Below are positions 41,304-51,059 of a DNA stretch of 64,000 nucleotides, piece after piece. A program made the translations under genes and the position numbers. Origin of the DNA: Hirschia sp. (GTDB taxonomy: Bacteria > Pseudomonadota > Alphaproteobacteria > Caulobacterales > Hyphomonadaceae); the NCBI GenBank assembly GCA_002709235.1, contig PAQI01000024.1:19580-83579 (forward strand). The letters are read 5' to 3'. The notes under the pieces were generated by a model, which saw only the letters and a list, made by a program, of their open reading frames with translations, did no database searches and had not been told where the DNA came from. The stretch's first letter is position 1, and each line of letters starts with the position of its first letter.

Positions 41304-42317
41304 ATGGCCTTTCGACAGTTTCTATTAGGGTTTCTCGCCTTCACAATCGTCATTGCGGCGGCTGTGTGGTTCACGCTCAAGCGGGATGACATCCCCTATT
41401 CACGGCTTGAAACGGCCTATGGACAGGAAAATTCAATCTTTCTGGACCTGCCGGGCGGACTGCTTGGCCATGTGATAGATGTCGGCCCGCGTGATGCCGA
41501 GCATACGCTGGTGCTTGTGCATGGGCTGGGCGATTCGGTCTCAACCTGGTCCGACTGGATCCATGCGCTGCAATCAGATTACCGGCTCGTCGTGATCGAT
41601 CTTCCCGGGCACGGTCTGACCCGCGCACCCTATACCTATCGGGCCAGCGTGGATGCTGCCGTCGCCTTTGTGGATGATGTTGCCGATGCGATGGAGCTGA
41701 AGGATTTCACACTAGTTGGTGCTTCTCTTGGCGGCATGGTCGCATGGACCTACACGCTGGATCATCCTGGCCGGGTCGAAGCGCTGGTACTTGTGGACGC
41801 CAAGGGGTGGGAGCTGACGGATGAGGAACTCGGCTCTGATCCACTTTCAGATGCAAAAAACACACAGGACTGGATGCGTCCATTCCTTGAGCGCATGGAC
41901 ATGACGGACATGCTGATCAACCATTTCAAGGCCGCTTTCGAAGACCCCGGACTCGTGACCGACCCCATGAAAAGGCGCATTTCGGAACTGTCGCTTGCAC
42001 CGGGTCATCGTCGCGCCCTACTGGACTATCAGCTCAGCCCTCATCGCAGCGCCTCGGCTCGCAGGCTGGAGACCATTACCGTGCCGACATTGGTCATGCA
42101 GGGCGAGAAGGACCGTATTGTGCCGGAGCGATGCGCCAGGTTGTTCACGGCAGCCATCCCGAATGCTCAGCTCATCATTTATGAAGGGGCCGGACATCTG
42201 CCACATCGCGAAGTACCCAACCGGTCCGCAACCGATCTGAAGGCATTCATTGCCTCCCTGCCCGCCCAACGTGCGGATGCTCAGCCCGAAGCGGCCAGTA
42301 TTGTGGTGAAGCGCTGA
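41304..42317 (+). CDS. Membrane-anchored alpha/beta hydrolase
   Basis: 337 residues. One N-terminal helix (FLLGFLAFTIVIAAAVWFTL) anchors the protein. The hydrolase fold has LVLVHGLGDSVSTWSDWI (oxyanion), VIDLPGHGLTRAP, the nucleophile in TLVGASLGGMVAWTY, Asp in VMQGEKDRIVPERC and His in YEGAGHLPHRE, so the catalytic triad is intact. Family length is normal with the anchor added. Substrate unknown. The gene stands alone between the MoeB-like and GH19 genes. Confidence 0.88.
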   Translation: MAFRQFLLGFLAFTIVIAAAVWFTLKRDDIPYSRLETAYGQENSIFLDLPGGLLGHVIDVGPRDAEHTLVLVHGLGDSVSTWSDWIHALQSDYRLVVIDLPGHGLTRAPYTYRASVDAAVAFVDDVADAMELKDFTLVGASLGGMVAWTYTLDHPGRVEALVLVDAKGWELTDEELGSDPLSDAKNTQDWMRPFLERMDMTDMLINHFKAAFEDPGLVTDPMKRRISELSLAPGHRRALLDYQLSPHRSASARRLETITVPTLVMQGEKDRIVPERCARLFTAAIPNAQLIIYEGAGHLPHREVPNRSATDLKAFIASLPAQRADAQPEAASIVVKR

Positions 42318-42430
42318 TTTTTTCGGTCGGACAACATATTTGTCATCCAAAAGAGCGCGGCCTCTGTTAGATTCCTGTTCGCTGGCACACAGTGACGGGT
42401 CACTAAGCCGAGGGGATGGAGGCAGAGCAG

Positions 42431-43300
42431 ATGGCTGATCTATATCAAGTAACAGCAAAGCGGGGCCTTTTCCTTCGCAACGCGCCGATTGACGGCGATG
42501 TGATCACGTCACTTGCCTATAATGATGTCGTGGAGCGCGTTGGCAGTTCCAATCATGAGGACTGGTGGCAGATACGCGCCTCGGCAGGACGCAATGTGGA
42601 AACCGGATTTGCCCATAGGGGCTTTCTGTTTGCCTATGATCCCAAGCCAAAGACCAGGACGTTCAGTTTTTCGAACCTGGAGGCCTCGTTTGATCGGGTA
42701 CGAAGTTTCGTTGGTGATTTTGCCGAAAGCTATTCGCCCCAGCTGCTGCCCATTTTGAATGATATCCTGACCGACTACGGGATCAACAAGAACCCCAAGC
42801 GGTTTTGTCACTTCATGGCGCAGATCGGCCATGAGAGCGCGCATTTCACGACCCTGGAGGAAAATCTCTGGTATTCCTCGAGCGGATTGTGGCGTGTCTT
42901 CCGCAAATATTTCGACAGTCCCGAACATGCGGCACAATATGCGCGCCAGCCTGAACGCATTGCCAATCGCGTCTATGCCAATCGCATGGGTAATGGGCCG
43001 GAGGAATCAGGTGATGGCTATCGCTATCGCGGGCGCGGTTTCATCCAGCTGACCGGCCGTGACAATTATCGCCGGATCGGCCAGCGCATCGAGCTTGACC
43101 TGGAAGGCGACCCGGACATGATCAGACGCGATGTTGCCGTGGCGGTGTTGGTCTCTGCGGACTATTGGGACAGCCGCAATCTCAACAAGGCCGCCGATGT
43201 TGACGATATCGAGGCCGTCACGCGTGGTGTAAACGGAGGGTATAATGGGCTGGAAGACCGCAAGACTTTGCTGAAAAGGGCCAAGGCGATCTGGGGGTGA
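42431..43300 (+). CDS. GH19 chitinase/lysozyme-like protein with N-terminal SH3 domain
   Basis: 289 residues from ATG 42431 (GGAGG about nine bases upstream). Residues 1-70 form a bacterial SH3-like domain (VTAKRGLFLRNAPIDGDVITSLAYNDVVERVG). The GH19 domain follows with HFMAQIGHESAHFTTLEENLWYSS, the catalytic Glu in GHES, GYRYRGRGFIQLTGRDNYRRIG and VTRGVNGGYNGLEDR. No signal peptide is seen. Such proteins are phage-type endolysins or secreted peptidoglycan/chitin enzymes; a holin-like partner is not visible here. Confidence 0.85.
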   Translation: MADLYQVTAKRGLFLRNAPIDGDVITSLAYNDVVERVGSSNHEDWWQIRASAGRNVETGFAHRGFLFAYDPKPKTRTFSFSNLEASFDRVRSFVGDFAESYSPQLLPILNDILTDYGINKNPKRFCHFMAQIGHESAHFTTLEENLWYSSSGLWRVFRKYFDSPEHAAQYARQPERIANRVYANRMGNGPEESGDGYRYRGRGFIQLTGRDNYRRIGQRIELDLEGDPDMIRRDVAVAVLVSADYWDSRNLNKAADVDDIEAVTRGVNGGYNGLEDRKTLLKRAKAIWG

Positions 43301-43345
43301 CCATTACCCTGGCCGCTCTTGCGGCTGGTGGTCTGGAGGGTGGAT

Positions 43346-43789
43346 TCAGTCCATTTCCGGAGCGACGCAGCCCTCGCCCTTGAAACTGATATCATTGACA
43401 GTGTTGTCAGGCGTCACCACGAAATGGGTGTTGCAGTTGTAGCGGGTGGTGTAGGGCGGCACCCAGACCGGGTGACTGTCTGTCACACGGCGCGTCTGAC
43501 GGTTCCCGTCTGCATCGATATAGCTGTAGCTGCGGTCAACGAACTCATTCGTTGTATAGCCTCCACCATGACGTTCCTCGATGATCTTGTAGACCCAGAC
43601 CTCTCGACCATCGCTGAGCGCAGTCTTGGTATCAGGCGGCCCCCATTCGATCAGAAGGTCATCCACATGCTGGCCCTGCCAGGCAGAGACCTGCTGGCGG
43701 TAGCCTTCCTGCGTCTCACATGCAGCGAGAACGGCAGATGCCGTCAGTGATAAAGCGAGGCCAAGGCCAAGACGCGAAAAGGGTACCAT
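43346..43789 (-). CDS. Small lipoprotein of unknown function
   Basis: 147 residues from ATG 43789 (GGAG eight bases upstream). Signal sequence with lipobox VLAAC, so the mature start is Cys-ETQEGY. The body has QQVSAWQGQHVDDLLIEWGPPDTKTALSDGREVWVY, a pattern common to many small alphaproteobacterial lipoproteins of the SmpA/OmlA-like fold. Function unknown. It is convergent with GH19 at the 3' side. Confidence 0.75.
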   Translation of the reverse strand: MVPFSRLGLGLALSLTASAVLAACETQEGYRQQVSAWQGQHVDDLLIEWGPPDTKTALSDGREVWVYKIIEERHGGGYTTNEFVDRSYSYIDADGNRQTRRVTDSHPVWVPPYTTRYNCNTHFVVTPDNTVNDISFKGEGCVAPEMD

Positions 43790-43917
43790 GCGCACAACTC
43801 CAAGCATTTCCGGACTGAATATATGATCGGTGAAGACAGAATGTTAGGGCTCAGCGCCGCGTCACGCGTTTCATTCTTGTAGCCAGACATTCCAACAGAG
43901 CACTCTAACGATGCACC

Positions 43918-44316
43918 CTAAATGCGACGAAGAACCAAAAATCCGGATGAGCCATTCCTGTTGTCCCACTCACCGGACAATGTTGTCTGTGCAGCATCCA
44001 GACCGCCAATAATCTCCAGAGGTTGCAGCGTATCAGTTCGATGAAGCCAGAGCAGCATAGGCTGGCCAAAGGAACGATCCTCGCCCTCCAGAGTGCAGGC
44101 AGTTGGTTCCTTGCAGCTCGGAGCTTCCACCAATCCCTGCCCGACAAACATGCCCGAAGCACGCGCAATATCCAGCGCTACCGCCTGACGCATGCAGTTA
44201 GCATCGAGCCCTCGCAGTTCACCGACCCAGCGATGGCTGGGCGTGAAGCGAAATCCGGGATCAAGTTCAAGGCGCGGCGTTGCGCCCCAGCGTTGGTAAT
44301 ATCTGAACATGGACAT
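43918..44316 (-). CDS. Hypothetical protein (132 aa)
   Basis: A 132-residue frame with plausible composition and paired Cys (ANCMRQ, SCKEPTAC). No signal peptide, membrane segment or known motif was found, and the upstream ribosome binding site is poor. Gene status rests on length and codon style only. Confidence 0.45.
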   Translation of the reverse strand: MSMFRYYQRWGATPRLELDPGFRFTPSHRWVGELRGLDANCMRQAVALDIARASGMFVGQGLVEAPSCKEPTACTLEGEDRSFGQPMLLWLHRTDTLQPLEIIGGLDAAQTTLSGEWDNRNGSSGFLVLRRI

Positions 44317-44489
44317 AAATCGCAGAGCTGGACCAAGATGAAAGCTACGCTGTCTCCGTGCTCAGGGAACCTGGAGAATCAAACAATGCCCCCTTCACCG
44401 CCACCCTATATAGGGCAGAATTTTTGCGATTCGACAGTCTTATTTGTGATGGTTGCGAGGATTTAACCCTGCGAGCCGAATTTGATAGC

Positions 44490-45476
44490 CTAAAGATCGT
44501 CGGGGATGACGCGGTCCGGTGCTGAGTGATCATCCAGCACCGTCTTGATATTGATGATTACCTTTTCACCCATATCGATACGCGCTTCGATAGTCGCAGA
44601 CCCCATATGCGGCAACAACACCACTTTTGGTGATTTCAGCAGTTTCGGGTTCACGGCTGGCTCGTGCTCATAGACATCCAGTCCTGCCCCTGCCAACTCG
44701 CCCCTGTCGAGCGCCAATGCCAGCGCGGCCTCATCGATCACTTCACCGCGCGATGTATTCACCAGATAGGCTTCTGGTTTCATCAGCTTCAACCTGCGCG
44801 CATGCAGGAGGTGGTAGGTAGCCGGTGTGTGCGGGCAGTTGACCGAGACAATATCCATACGCGAGAGCATCTGGTCGAGGCTTTCCCAATAGGTCGCATC
44901 CAGCGCATCCTCGATCATGGGAGATGCAGGTTGGCGATTGTGATAATGGATTTCCAGGCCGAACGCCTTGGCCCGTCGCGCGACGGCGCAACCAATACGA
45001 CCCATGCCGATAATGCCCAGCTTCTTTCCCCAGATCCTGCGACCCAGCATCCAGGTCGGTGACCAGCCAGAAAACTCACCATTTCTGAGCGCGCCAACAC
45101 CATCGACGATCCGGCGGGGGGCTGCGAGGATCAACGCCATGGTCATATCGGCCGTGTCCTCGGTAAGCACGCCGGGCGTATTCGTGACAATAATGCCCTT
45201 CTTCACAGCAGCCGTGACATCGATATGATCAACCCCTGCGCCAAAATTCGCGATCATCTTCAAGCGGGGGCTAGCGGCGGCAATGACATCTGCATCAATT
45301 CGGTCGCCCAGAGTTGGCACAAGAATGTCCGCTTCTGCGACAGCTGCCTTCAATGCAGCCGCATCCATGGGAATGTCGGTTTCGTTAAAAACTGGATCGA
45401 AAAGCTCGCTCATGCGGTTTTCAACAGGCTCAGGCAATCTGCGCGTGACGATTACGCGGGTCCGTTCCTGCGTCAT
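44490..45476 (-). CDS. D-2-hydroxyacid dehydrogenase (glyoxylate/hydroxypyruvate reductase type)
   Basis: 328 residues. NAD-binding motif GKKLGIIGMGRIGCAVARRAKAFG, substrate loop NFGAGVDHIDVTAA, then VNTSRGEVIDEAAL and AGAGLDVYEHEP, and the catalytic Arg/Glu/His set (NTSRGE, EHEP, LPHMGSATIEAR) typical of the D-isomer family. The GyaR-like pattern suggests reduction of glyoxylate or hydroxypyruvate. It is divergent from an SH3-domain gene, with a 196-base gap. Confidence 0.9.
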   Translation of the reverse strand: MTQERTRVIVTRRLPEPVENRMSELFDPVFNETDIPMDAAALKAAVAEADILVPTLGDRIDADVIAAASPRLKMIANFGAGVDHIDVTAAVKKGIIVTNTPGVLTEDTADMTMALILAAPRRIVDGVGALRNGEFSGWSPTWMLGRRIWGKKLGIIGMGRIGCAVARRAKAFGLEIHYHNRQPASPMIEDALDATYWESLDQMLSRMDIVSVNCPHTPATYHLLHARRLKLMKPEAYLVNTSRGEVIDEAALALALDRGELAGAGLDVYEHEPAVNPKLLKSPKVVLLPHMGSATIEARIDMGEKVIINIKTVLDDHSAPDRVIPDDL

Positions 45477-45672
45477 GAGCGTAACTCCTTGTCCCCTGTA
45501 GCGAATCCTGATTGCTCGCTTTTCGCACCGGCTTTAGCAAAGCGCGCCATCAAAATCCAATCCTGTGACACGAATTGCCGCATTCGGACGAATTTCCTAA
45601 CGGTTGTTAATGAGTGGTTTACAACGTTTGGCTTTTCTGACGACGCCGCTATTTTTCCGGATCAATCTATCC

Positions 45673-46239
45673 ATGTTCAAGATTTACGCCATCGTCATGA
45701 GTGCTGCACTCTGCTTCATTGCGATGCCCCGAACGGCATATGCGCAGCATCAATCCGATAATGCTGCACCAAATATTGAGCCTGTAACCATAACCCGTGA
45801 GCTGCGTCTGAAACGCGAACCGCGTATTTCAGATTTTACAGGTCTGCCGGTGCCACGTTTTGCCAGCCTGCGTTATGACGAGGTGAATGGCCGCGCAGGA
45901 CCTGGGCTGGATTATCCCGTGCAATGGACCTATAGGCGCACCGGCCTGCCCGTATTGGTTGTTCGTGAAAGCCAGGAATGGACCAAGATCCGCGACCCTG
46001 AAGGCGATGAAGTCTGGGTCGCGCGCCACATGGTCGGCGGTCGCAGAACCGGCATCACAGCGACCAATGCTCAGATCCATGTCAATCCCGACGATACCAG
46101 CCGGATCATTGCCGAAATCGATATTGGCGTTGTGATGGACCTGGCTGACTGCAGGAATGATTGGTGCCATATTCGCGTCGCCGGGCACAAGGGCTGGCTA
46201 CCGCTCAATGCCCTTTGGGGGGCGGGAGCAACTCAATAA
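45673..46239 (+). CDS. Secreted SH3-domain protein
   Basis: 188 residues from ATG 45673. Signal peptide MFKIYAIVMSAALCFIAMPR ending AYAQ, then two bacterial SH3-like repeats: residues around RFASLRYDEVNGRAGPGLDYPVQW...VVRESQEWTKIRDPEGDEVWVARHMV and ATNAQIHVNPDD...DIGVVMDLADCRNDWCHIRVAGHKGWLPLNALWG. These match the SH3_4/SH3_3 proteins conserved in alphaproteobacteria. A periplasmic, wall-binding role is likely. An upstream TTG frame (45604) is possible. Confidence 0.85.
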   Translation: MFKIYAIVMSAALCFIAMPRTAYAQHQSDNAAPNIEPVTITRELRLKREPRISDFTGLPVPRFASLRYDEVNGRAGPGLDYPVQWTYRRTGLPVLVVRESQEWTKIRDPEGDEVWVARHMVGGRRTGITATNAQIHVNPDDTSRIIAEIDIGVVMDLADCRNDWCHIRVAGHKGWLPLNALWGAGATQ

Positions 46240-46376
46240 GATTAACATGTTGCGCAGGACGATTGCGCGTGCATCATCCGGCATGCTAGCAAACGCCATT
46301 GTTTCGCTGTACGCGTCAGGAAAGATGCGCTTGCGAAAGAGCGCCGATAGAGAGCGCCGCCGACTGGAGTGATTAT

Positions 46377-46910
46377 ATGTCCGCTGTTCTTCATGAGCCC
46401 AAGAACGCCTACGACTTTGACGACCTGCTGAAATCCGGCAGGGGCGAATTGTTCGGGCCTGAAAATGCACAGCTGCCCGCCCCGCCCATGCTGATGTTCG
46501 ATCGGATCACCCGCATTGACGACAATGGCGGACCGAACGGCAAGGGATTCATTTCCTCGGAACTTGATATCAATCCAGACCTCTGGTTTTTCCAATGCCA
46601 CTTCCCCGGTGACCCGGTCATGCCTGGTTGTCTTGGACTTGATGCCATGTGGCAGATGGTCGGCTTCTGGCTTGGCTGGAGCGGATCACCAGGAAAGGGC
46701 CGCGCTCTGGGCGTTGGTGATGTCAAGTTTACCGGCCAGGTCACCAATGACATCAAGACAGTTCGTTATGAAATAGACATCAAGCGAGCCATCCGCAGCC
46801 GCCTGGTTATGGGTATCGCAGATGGCCGTGTTTATGCTGATGATACGTTGATCTACCAGGCCAAGGATCTCAAGGTTGGGCTGTTCCGCCCTGACAATAG
46901 TAAAAAATAG
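46377..46910 (+). CDS. fabA: 3-hydroxydecanoyl-ACP dehydratase/isomerase
   Basis: 177 residues from ATG 46377 (GGAG before it), slightly longer than E. coli FabA (172). The active-site segment [31 protein letters not shown] has the catalytic His and Asp. [12 protein letters not shown] follows and is conserved. FabA introduces the cis double bond for unsaturated fatty acids and needs FabB, which is the next gene 70 bases downstream. Confidence 0.97.
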   Translation: MSAVLHEPKNAYDFDDLLKSGRGELFGPENAQLPAPPMLMFDRITRIDDNGGPNGKGFISSELDINPDLWFFQCHFPGDPVMPGCLGLDAMWQMVGFWLGWSGSPGKGRALGVGDVKFTGQVTNDIKTVRYEIDIKRAIRSRLVMGIADGRVYADDTLIYQAKDLKVGLFRPDNSKK

Positions 46911-46980
46911 GCTTATATAGCCCTATTGGACCGGAACTATCCTGTGTCCGGGGCAGCACGTAATAATAAAGGACCGTCAC

Positions 46981-48213
46981 ATGAGCACACCCGAACTACG
47001 CAGGGTGGTGGTTACCGGAATGGGCATCGTGTCGTCGATCGGCGACAGCGTGAAGGAAGTTACCGAGTCGCTGAAGAACGGCGCATCCGGCATCACCTTT
47101 TCAGAAGAATATGCCGAACGTGGCTTCAGGTCTCAAGTTCACGGCAAACCACGTCTGAACCCAGCTGACCACATCGAGAAGCGCGCGATGCGTTTCATGG
47201 GTGATGGTGCAGGCTATTGCCACATGGCAATGGGCCAGGCGATTGCCGATAGCGGGCTCGAGCAGGACACGATCACCAATGAGCGTACAGGACTGATCGT
47301 CGGCACAGGTGGCCCCTCGACACGCGCCATTGTCGCGGCGGCTGATGTCGCTCGCGAAAAGGGCATCAAGCGGATCGGCCCGTTTGCCGTGCCCAAGGCA
47401 ATGTGTTCGACCGCCTCTGCTGCGCTGTCGACCATGTACAAGATCCTGGGCGTGAACTATTCGATTTCCTCCGCCTGCACGACTTCGCTGCACTGTATTG
47501 GTGCGGCTGCCGAGCAGATCCAATGGGGCAAGCAGGATGTGATGTTTGCAGGCGGCGGCGATGAGGTCGACTGGACCTTCTCGTCCCTGTTTGACGCCAT
47601 GGGCGCGATGTCGTCCAAATATAATGATACGCCCGAAAAGGCCTCGCGCGCCTTTGACGCCAATCGCGATGGTTTCGTCATTTCCGGTGGTGCGGGCATC
47701 GTCGTTCTGGAAGAATATGAGCGCGCCAAGAAGCGCGGCGCACCGATCTATGGCGAGATTGTAGGCTATGCCGCAACGTCCGACGGTCATGACATGGTCG
47801 CCCCCAATGGTGACGGCGCAATCCGGGCTATGAAGCAGGTTCTGGCCATGACCAAGCGGCTGCCCGATTACCTCAACCCGCACGCGACCTCGACGCCTGC
47901 CGGTGATATGGTCGAACTCAATGCCGTGCGCGAAGTCTTCGGACAGCAGGCCGCCGACCAGCCGATGATATCGGCTACCAAATCCATGACCGGACATGCC
48001 ATGGGTGCGGCAGGCGTGCACGAGATGATCTATTCGATGCTGATGATGAAGGAAAAATTCATCGCACCATCGATCAATATCGAGAATCTGGACCCCCTCG
48101 CCTATGGTGTGAACATCATCAAGGAAGCACGCGATGCCGTGCTGGATGTGGTGATGTCCAACTCGTTCGGCTTTGGCGGCACGAACGGATCGGTCGCCGT
48201 CGCCAAGGTCTGA
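46981..48213 (+). CDS. fabB: 3-oxoacyl-ACP synthase I
   Basis: 410 residues, normal FabB size. Condensing-enzyme triad: Cys in [14 protein letters not shown], His in [14 protein letters not shown], and His in [18 protein letters not shown]. The ending [18 protein letters not shown] is the family C-terminus. It elongates the cis-3-decenoyl-ACP made by FabA. The fabAB pair marks anaerobic-type unsaturated fatty acid synthesis. A strong terminator follows. Confidence 0.97.
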   Translation: MSTPELRRVVVTGMGIVSSIGDSVKEVTESLKNGASGITFSEEYAERGFRSQVHGKPRLNPADHIEKRAMRFMGDGAGYCHMAMGQAIADSGLEQDTITNERTGLIVGTGGPSTRAIVAAADVAREKGIKRIGPFAVPKAMCSTASAALSTMYKILGVNYSISSACTTSLHCIGAAAEQIQWGKQDVMFAGGGDEVDWTFSSLFDAMGAMSSKYNDTPEKASRAFDANRDGFVISGGAGIVVLEEYERAKKRGAPIYGEIVGYAATSDGHDMVAPNGDGAIRAMKQVLAMTKRLPDYLNPHATSTPAGDMVELNAVREVFGQQAADQPMISATKSMTGHAMGAAGVHEMIYSMLMMKEKFIAPSINIENLDPLAYGVNIIKEARDAVLDVVMSNSFGFGGTNGSVAVAKV

Positions 48214-48254
48214 TTGGCCCGGAAATTTTCATTTTAATCGTTAACGCCATTGTC

Positions 48255-48289
48255 AGGGCGCGCAGGAATTCTTCATGCGCGCCCTTTTT
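48255..48289 (+). terminator. Intrinsic terminator after fabB
   Basis: AGGGCGCGCA/TGCGCGCCCT, a perfect 10-bp stem with an 11-base loop and a TTTT tail. Confidence 0.9.
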
Positions 48290-48322
48290 CCCTTTGCCTT
48301 ATAGACGCCAACGCCATTTCAA

Positions 48323-48344
48323 CATATAAAGCTATCTTTATATG
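48323..48344. promoter_or_regulatory. Perfect palindrome before metK, candidate methionine/SAM operator
   Basis: CATATAAAG-CTAT-CTTTATATG, 9-bp arms, ending 25 bases before the metK GTG. The style fits an ArsR-type SahR/SamR operator known in alphaproteobacteria; the regulator is not in the window. Confidence 0.55.
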
Positions 48345-48368
48345 ATTGTGTAAGGCAGGAGCACGCCC

Positions 48369-49538
48369 GTGCGTCAGAACTATCTCTTCACCAGTGAAAG
48401 CGTCTCCGAAGGCCACCCGGACAAGGTGTGCGACCGTATTTCCGATTCCGTCGTGGACCTCTTCATTGGCCGTTTTCCCGAGGCCCGCGTGGCGTGCGAG
48501 ACCCTGACCACAACCAATCTGATCGTGCTGGCGGGTGAGATGCGCATGCCTGACGATCTGATGCCTTCCATGACCGAGATCGAGGATGTGGTGCGTAATG
48601 CCGTGCGCGAGATCGGCTATCACCAGAAGGGATTCCACTGGAAGACAGCCGAACTGATCAACCGGTTGCATGGCCAGTCTGACGATATCGCCATCGGGGT
48701 CGATGAAGGCCACAACAAGGAAGAAGGTGCCGGCGACCAGGGCATCATGTTTGGTTTTGCGACCAATGAGACCGCGGAGCTAATGCCCGCGCCGATTACC
48801 TATGCCCATCAGATCCTCAAGCGCATGGCCGATCTGCGAAAATCCGGAGAGCAGCCGGAATTTGAGCCAGACGCGAAATCACAGGTCACGCTGCGCTATG
48901 AGGATGGCAAGCCTGTGGGTGTTGAAAGCGTGGTTGTGTCCACCCAGCACAAATATGGCTTCACCCCATCCGACATGCGCGACCTGGTGCGCCCGATCGT
49001 GACGGACATCCTGCCTGAGGGCTGGTTCCCGCCCGAGGACGAGTTCTATGTCAACCCGACCGGCAATTTCGTGATCGGCGGACCCGATGGCGATGCTGGC
49101 CTGACGGGACGCAAGATCATTGTCGACACCTATGGCGGCGCGGCCCCTCATGGCGGCGGCGCGTTTTCCGGCAAGGACCCGACCAAGGTTGACCGTTCGG
49201 CTGCTTATGCCTGTCGTTATCTGGCCAAGAATGTCGTGGCGGCCGGACTGGCGGAACGCTGCACGATACAGGTGTCCTACGCCATTGGTGTGGCCAAGCC
49301 ATTATCGCTCTATGTCAATTGTGATGGCACGGAAAAAGCTGACCCGGCCAAGATCGAGGCCGCCCTGAAGGATCTGATGGATCTCTCCCCCAAGGGCATC
49401 CGCACGCATCTTCAGCTAAACAAGCCGATCTATGCGCGCACGGCAGCCTATGGGCATTTCGGCCGCGCGCCAGAGGATGATGGCGGGTTCTCCTGGGAAA
49501 AAACAGACCTGGTCGATCAGCTCAAGGGCTTGCTCTGA
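48369..49538 (+). CDS. metK: S-adenosylmethionine synthetase
   Basis: 389 residues from GTG 48369 (AGGAG eight bases upstream). Motifs: [16 protein letters not shown], the [16 protein letters not shown] loop, [49 protein letters not shown], and IGVAKPLSL. It makes SAM from methionine and ATP. It is coupled in order with trmB, a SAM user. The palindrome upstream suggests SAM/SAH-responsive control. Confidence 0.98.
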   Translation: MRQNYLFTSESVSEGHPDKVCDRISDSVVDLFIGRFPEARVACETLTTTNLIVLAGEMRMPDDLMPSMTEIEDVVRNAVREIGYHQKGFHWKTAELINRLHGQSDDIAIGVDEGHNKEEGAGDQGIMFGFATNETAELMPAPITYAHQILKRMADLRKSGEQPEFEPDAKSQVTLRYEDGKPVGVESVVVSTQHKYGFTPSDMRDLVRPIVTDILPEGWFPPEDEFYVNPTGNFVIGGPDGDAGLTGRKIIVDTYGGAAPHGGGAFSGKDPTKVDRSAAYACRYLAKNVVAAGLAERCTIQVSYAIGVAKPLSLYVNCDGTEKADPAKIEAALKDLMDLSPKGIRTHLQLNKPIYARTAAYGHFGRAPEDDGGFSWEKTDLVDQLKGLL

Positions 49539-49565
49539 CTGGACAGCTTGCCTATCGAGGCACGC

Positions 49566-50282
49566 ATGGAAGACAAACAGCCAGATAATGCGCCCGGACA
49601 GGCCCTTCTGACATTCGGCAAGACCTTTGGTCGTGCCGGAGGTCGCCCCTTGTCGACACGGCAGAAGGGATTTTTCGCCGATCTTTATCCGCGGATCGAG
49701 ATTCCGATCGCGCCGGCAAACAGCCTGGACCCTTCGACTTTGTTTGATCACGATCCCGCTGAGATCTGGTTCGAGATCGGGTTTGGCGGCGGTGAGCACC
49801 TGACCGGACAGGCGCAGCGTCATCCGCAGATCGGCTCTATCGGTGTTGAACCATTCGCGGAGGGTGTGGGCAAGGCGCTGACCCAGATATCGGAGCTTGA
49901 GCTGACAAATGTGCGGCTCAATCGCGGGGATGCGCGTGATGTCCTGCTGGGCTTGAAGGATGAGACGCTGGATCGGATCTTCATCATGTTCCCCGATCCC
50001 TGGCCCAAGACCCGCCATCACAAGCGCCGCATCGTGCAGCATGACAGCGTGGCGCTGTTTGTCAGCAAGCTGAAACCGGGAGGCCGCCTGCGCTTTGCAA
50101 CCGATGTGATGCATTATGCTGACTGGGCCCTGGAACGCTTTTGCGCCAATGACCGGCTGGACTGGACCGCAACGGCCGCTGATGACTGGCGCATCCCCCC
50201 GCAGGATCATGTGACCACGCGCTATCAGACGAAAAATCTGGGAGATTGCAAGCCAGTCTATTTTGACTTCATCCGGCTTTGA
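49566..50282 (+). CDS. trmB: tRNA (guanine-N7-)-methyltransferase
   Basis: 238 residues from ATG 49566 with GAGG upstream. Class I SAM fold: EIWFEIGFGGGEHLTGQAQRHP (SAM-binding), GVEPFAEGVGKAL, and the signature MFPDPWPKTRHHKRRIVQHD with the catalytic Asp/Lys. Methylates G46 of tRNA. It follows metK by 27 bases. Confidence 0.95.
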   Translation: MEDKQPDNAPGQALLTFGKTFGRAGGRPLSTRQKGFFADLYPRIEIPIAPANSLDPSTLFDHDPAEIWFEIGFGGGEHLTGQAQRHPQIGSIGVEPFAEGVGKALTQISELELTNVRLNRGDARDVLLGLKDETLDRIFIMFPDPWPKTRHHKRRIVQHDSVALFVSKLKPGGRLRFATDVMHYADWALERFCANDRLDWTATAADDWRIPPQDHVTTRYQTKNLGDCKPVYFDFIRL

Positions 50283-50379
50283 CGCCCGCCTGGCTGTGCG
50301 CCTGCAAATGCTGTGGAACACAGGTCTCGACAAAGCGATGTGAAGGCCCTATGTTGTCGCCAAGCTGACATTCGAACAG

Positions 50380-50410
50380 CGGCGGCCCGGGCGACCAGGC
50401 CGCCGTTTTT
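50380..50410 (+). terminator. Intrinsic terminator between trmB and rimP
   Basis: CGGCGGCC/GGCCGCCG with a 10-base loop and TTTTT. It ends the metK-trmB unit and lies about 50 bases before the rimP start. Confidence 0.9.
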
Positions 50411-50459
50411 CGTTCTCAGACCTGACCATTGGCACCATCAAACGACCGGAAGACCGCAC

Positions 50460-51059
50460 TTGCGCGCACAGACCGAAATCGAAAGACGCATTCTTGCGAT
50501 CATCGAGCCCGAGGCAAATGCCCTGGGTTATCAGGTCGTGCGTATTCGCATGATGGGCTCCAGGACGCCGATCCTGCAGATCATGGCGGAAAAAGAAGAC
50601 GGCACGATGGGTGTTGAAGATTGCGCCAGTTTCTCGCGGGCGATCTCTCCCATTCTGGATGTGGAAGACCCGATCTCAGGCGAATACAATCTTGAAGTGT
50701 CCTCGCCGGGCATAGACCGCCCCCTCACCCGTGCCAAGGATTTCGCCAACTGGGTTGGCCATGAGGCACGGCTGGAGATCGGCATGCCGATTGATGGACG
50801 TCGACGCTTTCACGGTGTTATCACCGGCGAGAAGGATGGCGTGGCCTTTCTGGACCTCAAGGATGGTGCGACGGCCGAGATTCCGCTGACCGAGATGGTC
50901 AAGGCATCACTGGTCCTCACCGATGCGCTGATCGAGGACGCGCGTGGTCGTGGACAGGCCAGCGAATATGACGAAACAGATTTTGACGACATAGACGAAG
51001 ATGATTCATCCGGCGCTGTTCATTCCGCCGAAGATGACGACGAAGGAGAAGACCGATGA
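50460..51059 (+). CDS. rimP: Ribosome maturation factor RimP
   Basis: 199 residues from TTG 50460, with GGAAG seven bases before; the frame upstream contains the terminator, so longer starts are wrong. RimP features: LGYQVVRIRMMGS, LQIMAEKEDGTMGVEDCASFSRAISPILDVEDPISGEYNLEVSSPGIDRPL and a C-terminal SH3 barrel, followed by an acidic tail (DETDFDDIDEDD) unusual in length. It helps 30S assembly. Its stop overlaps nusA by four bases. Confidence 0.95.
   Translation: MRAQTEIERRILAIIEPEANALGYQVVRIRMMGSRTPILQIMAEKEDGTMGVEDCASFSRAISPILDVEDPISGEYNLEVSSPGIDRPLTRAKDFANWVGHEARLEIGMPIDGRRRFHGVITGEKDGVAFLDLKDGATAEIPLTEMVKASLVLTDALIEDARGRGQASEYDETDFDDIDEDDSSGAVHSAEDDDEGEDR

Noticed and set aside
48214..48368. 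Possible SAM riboswitch before metK
   Set aside because: Only a terminator and one short palindrome are present; no conserved SAM-II or SAM/SAH pattern could be drawn.
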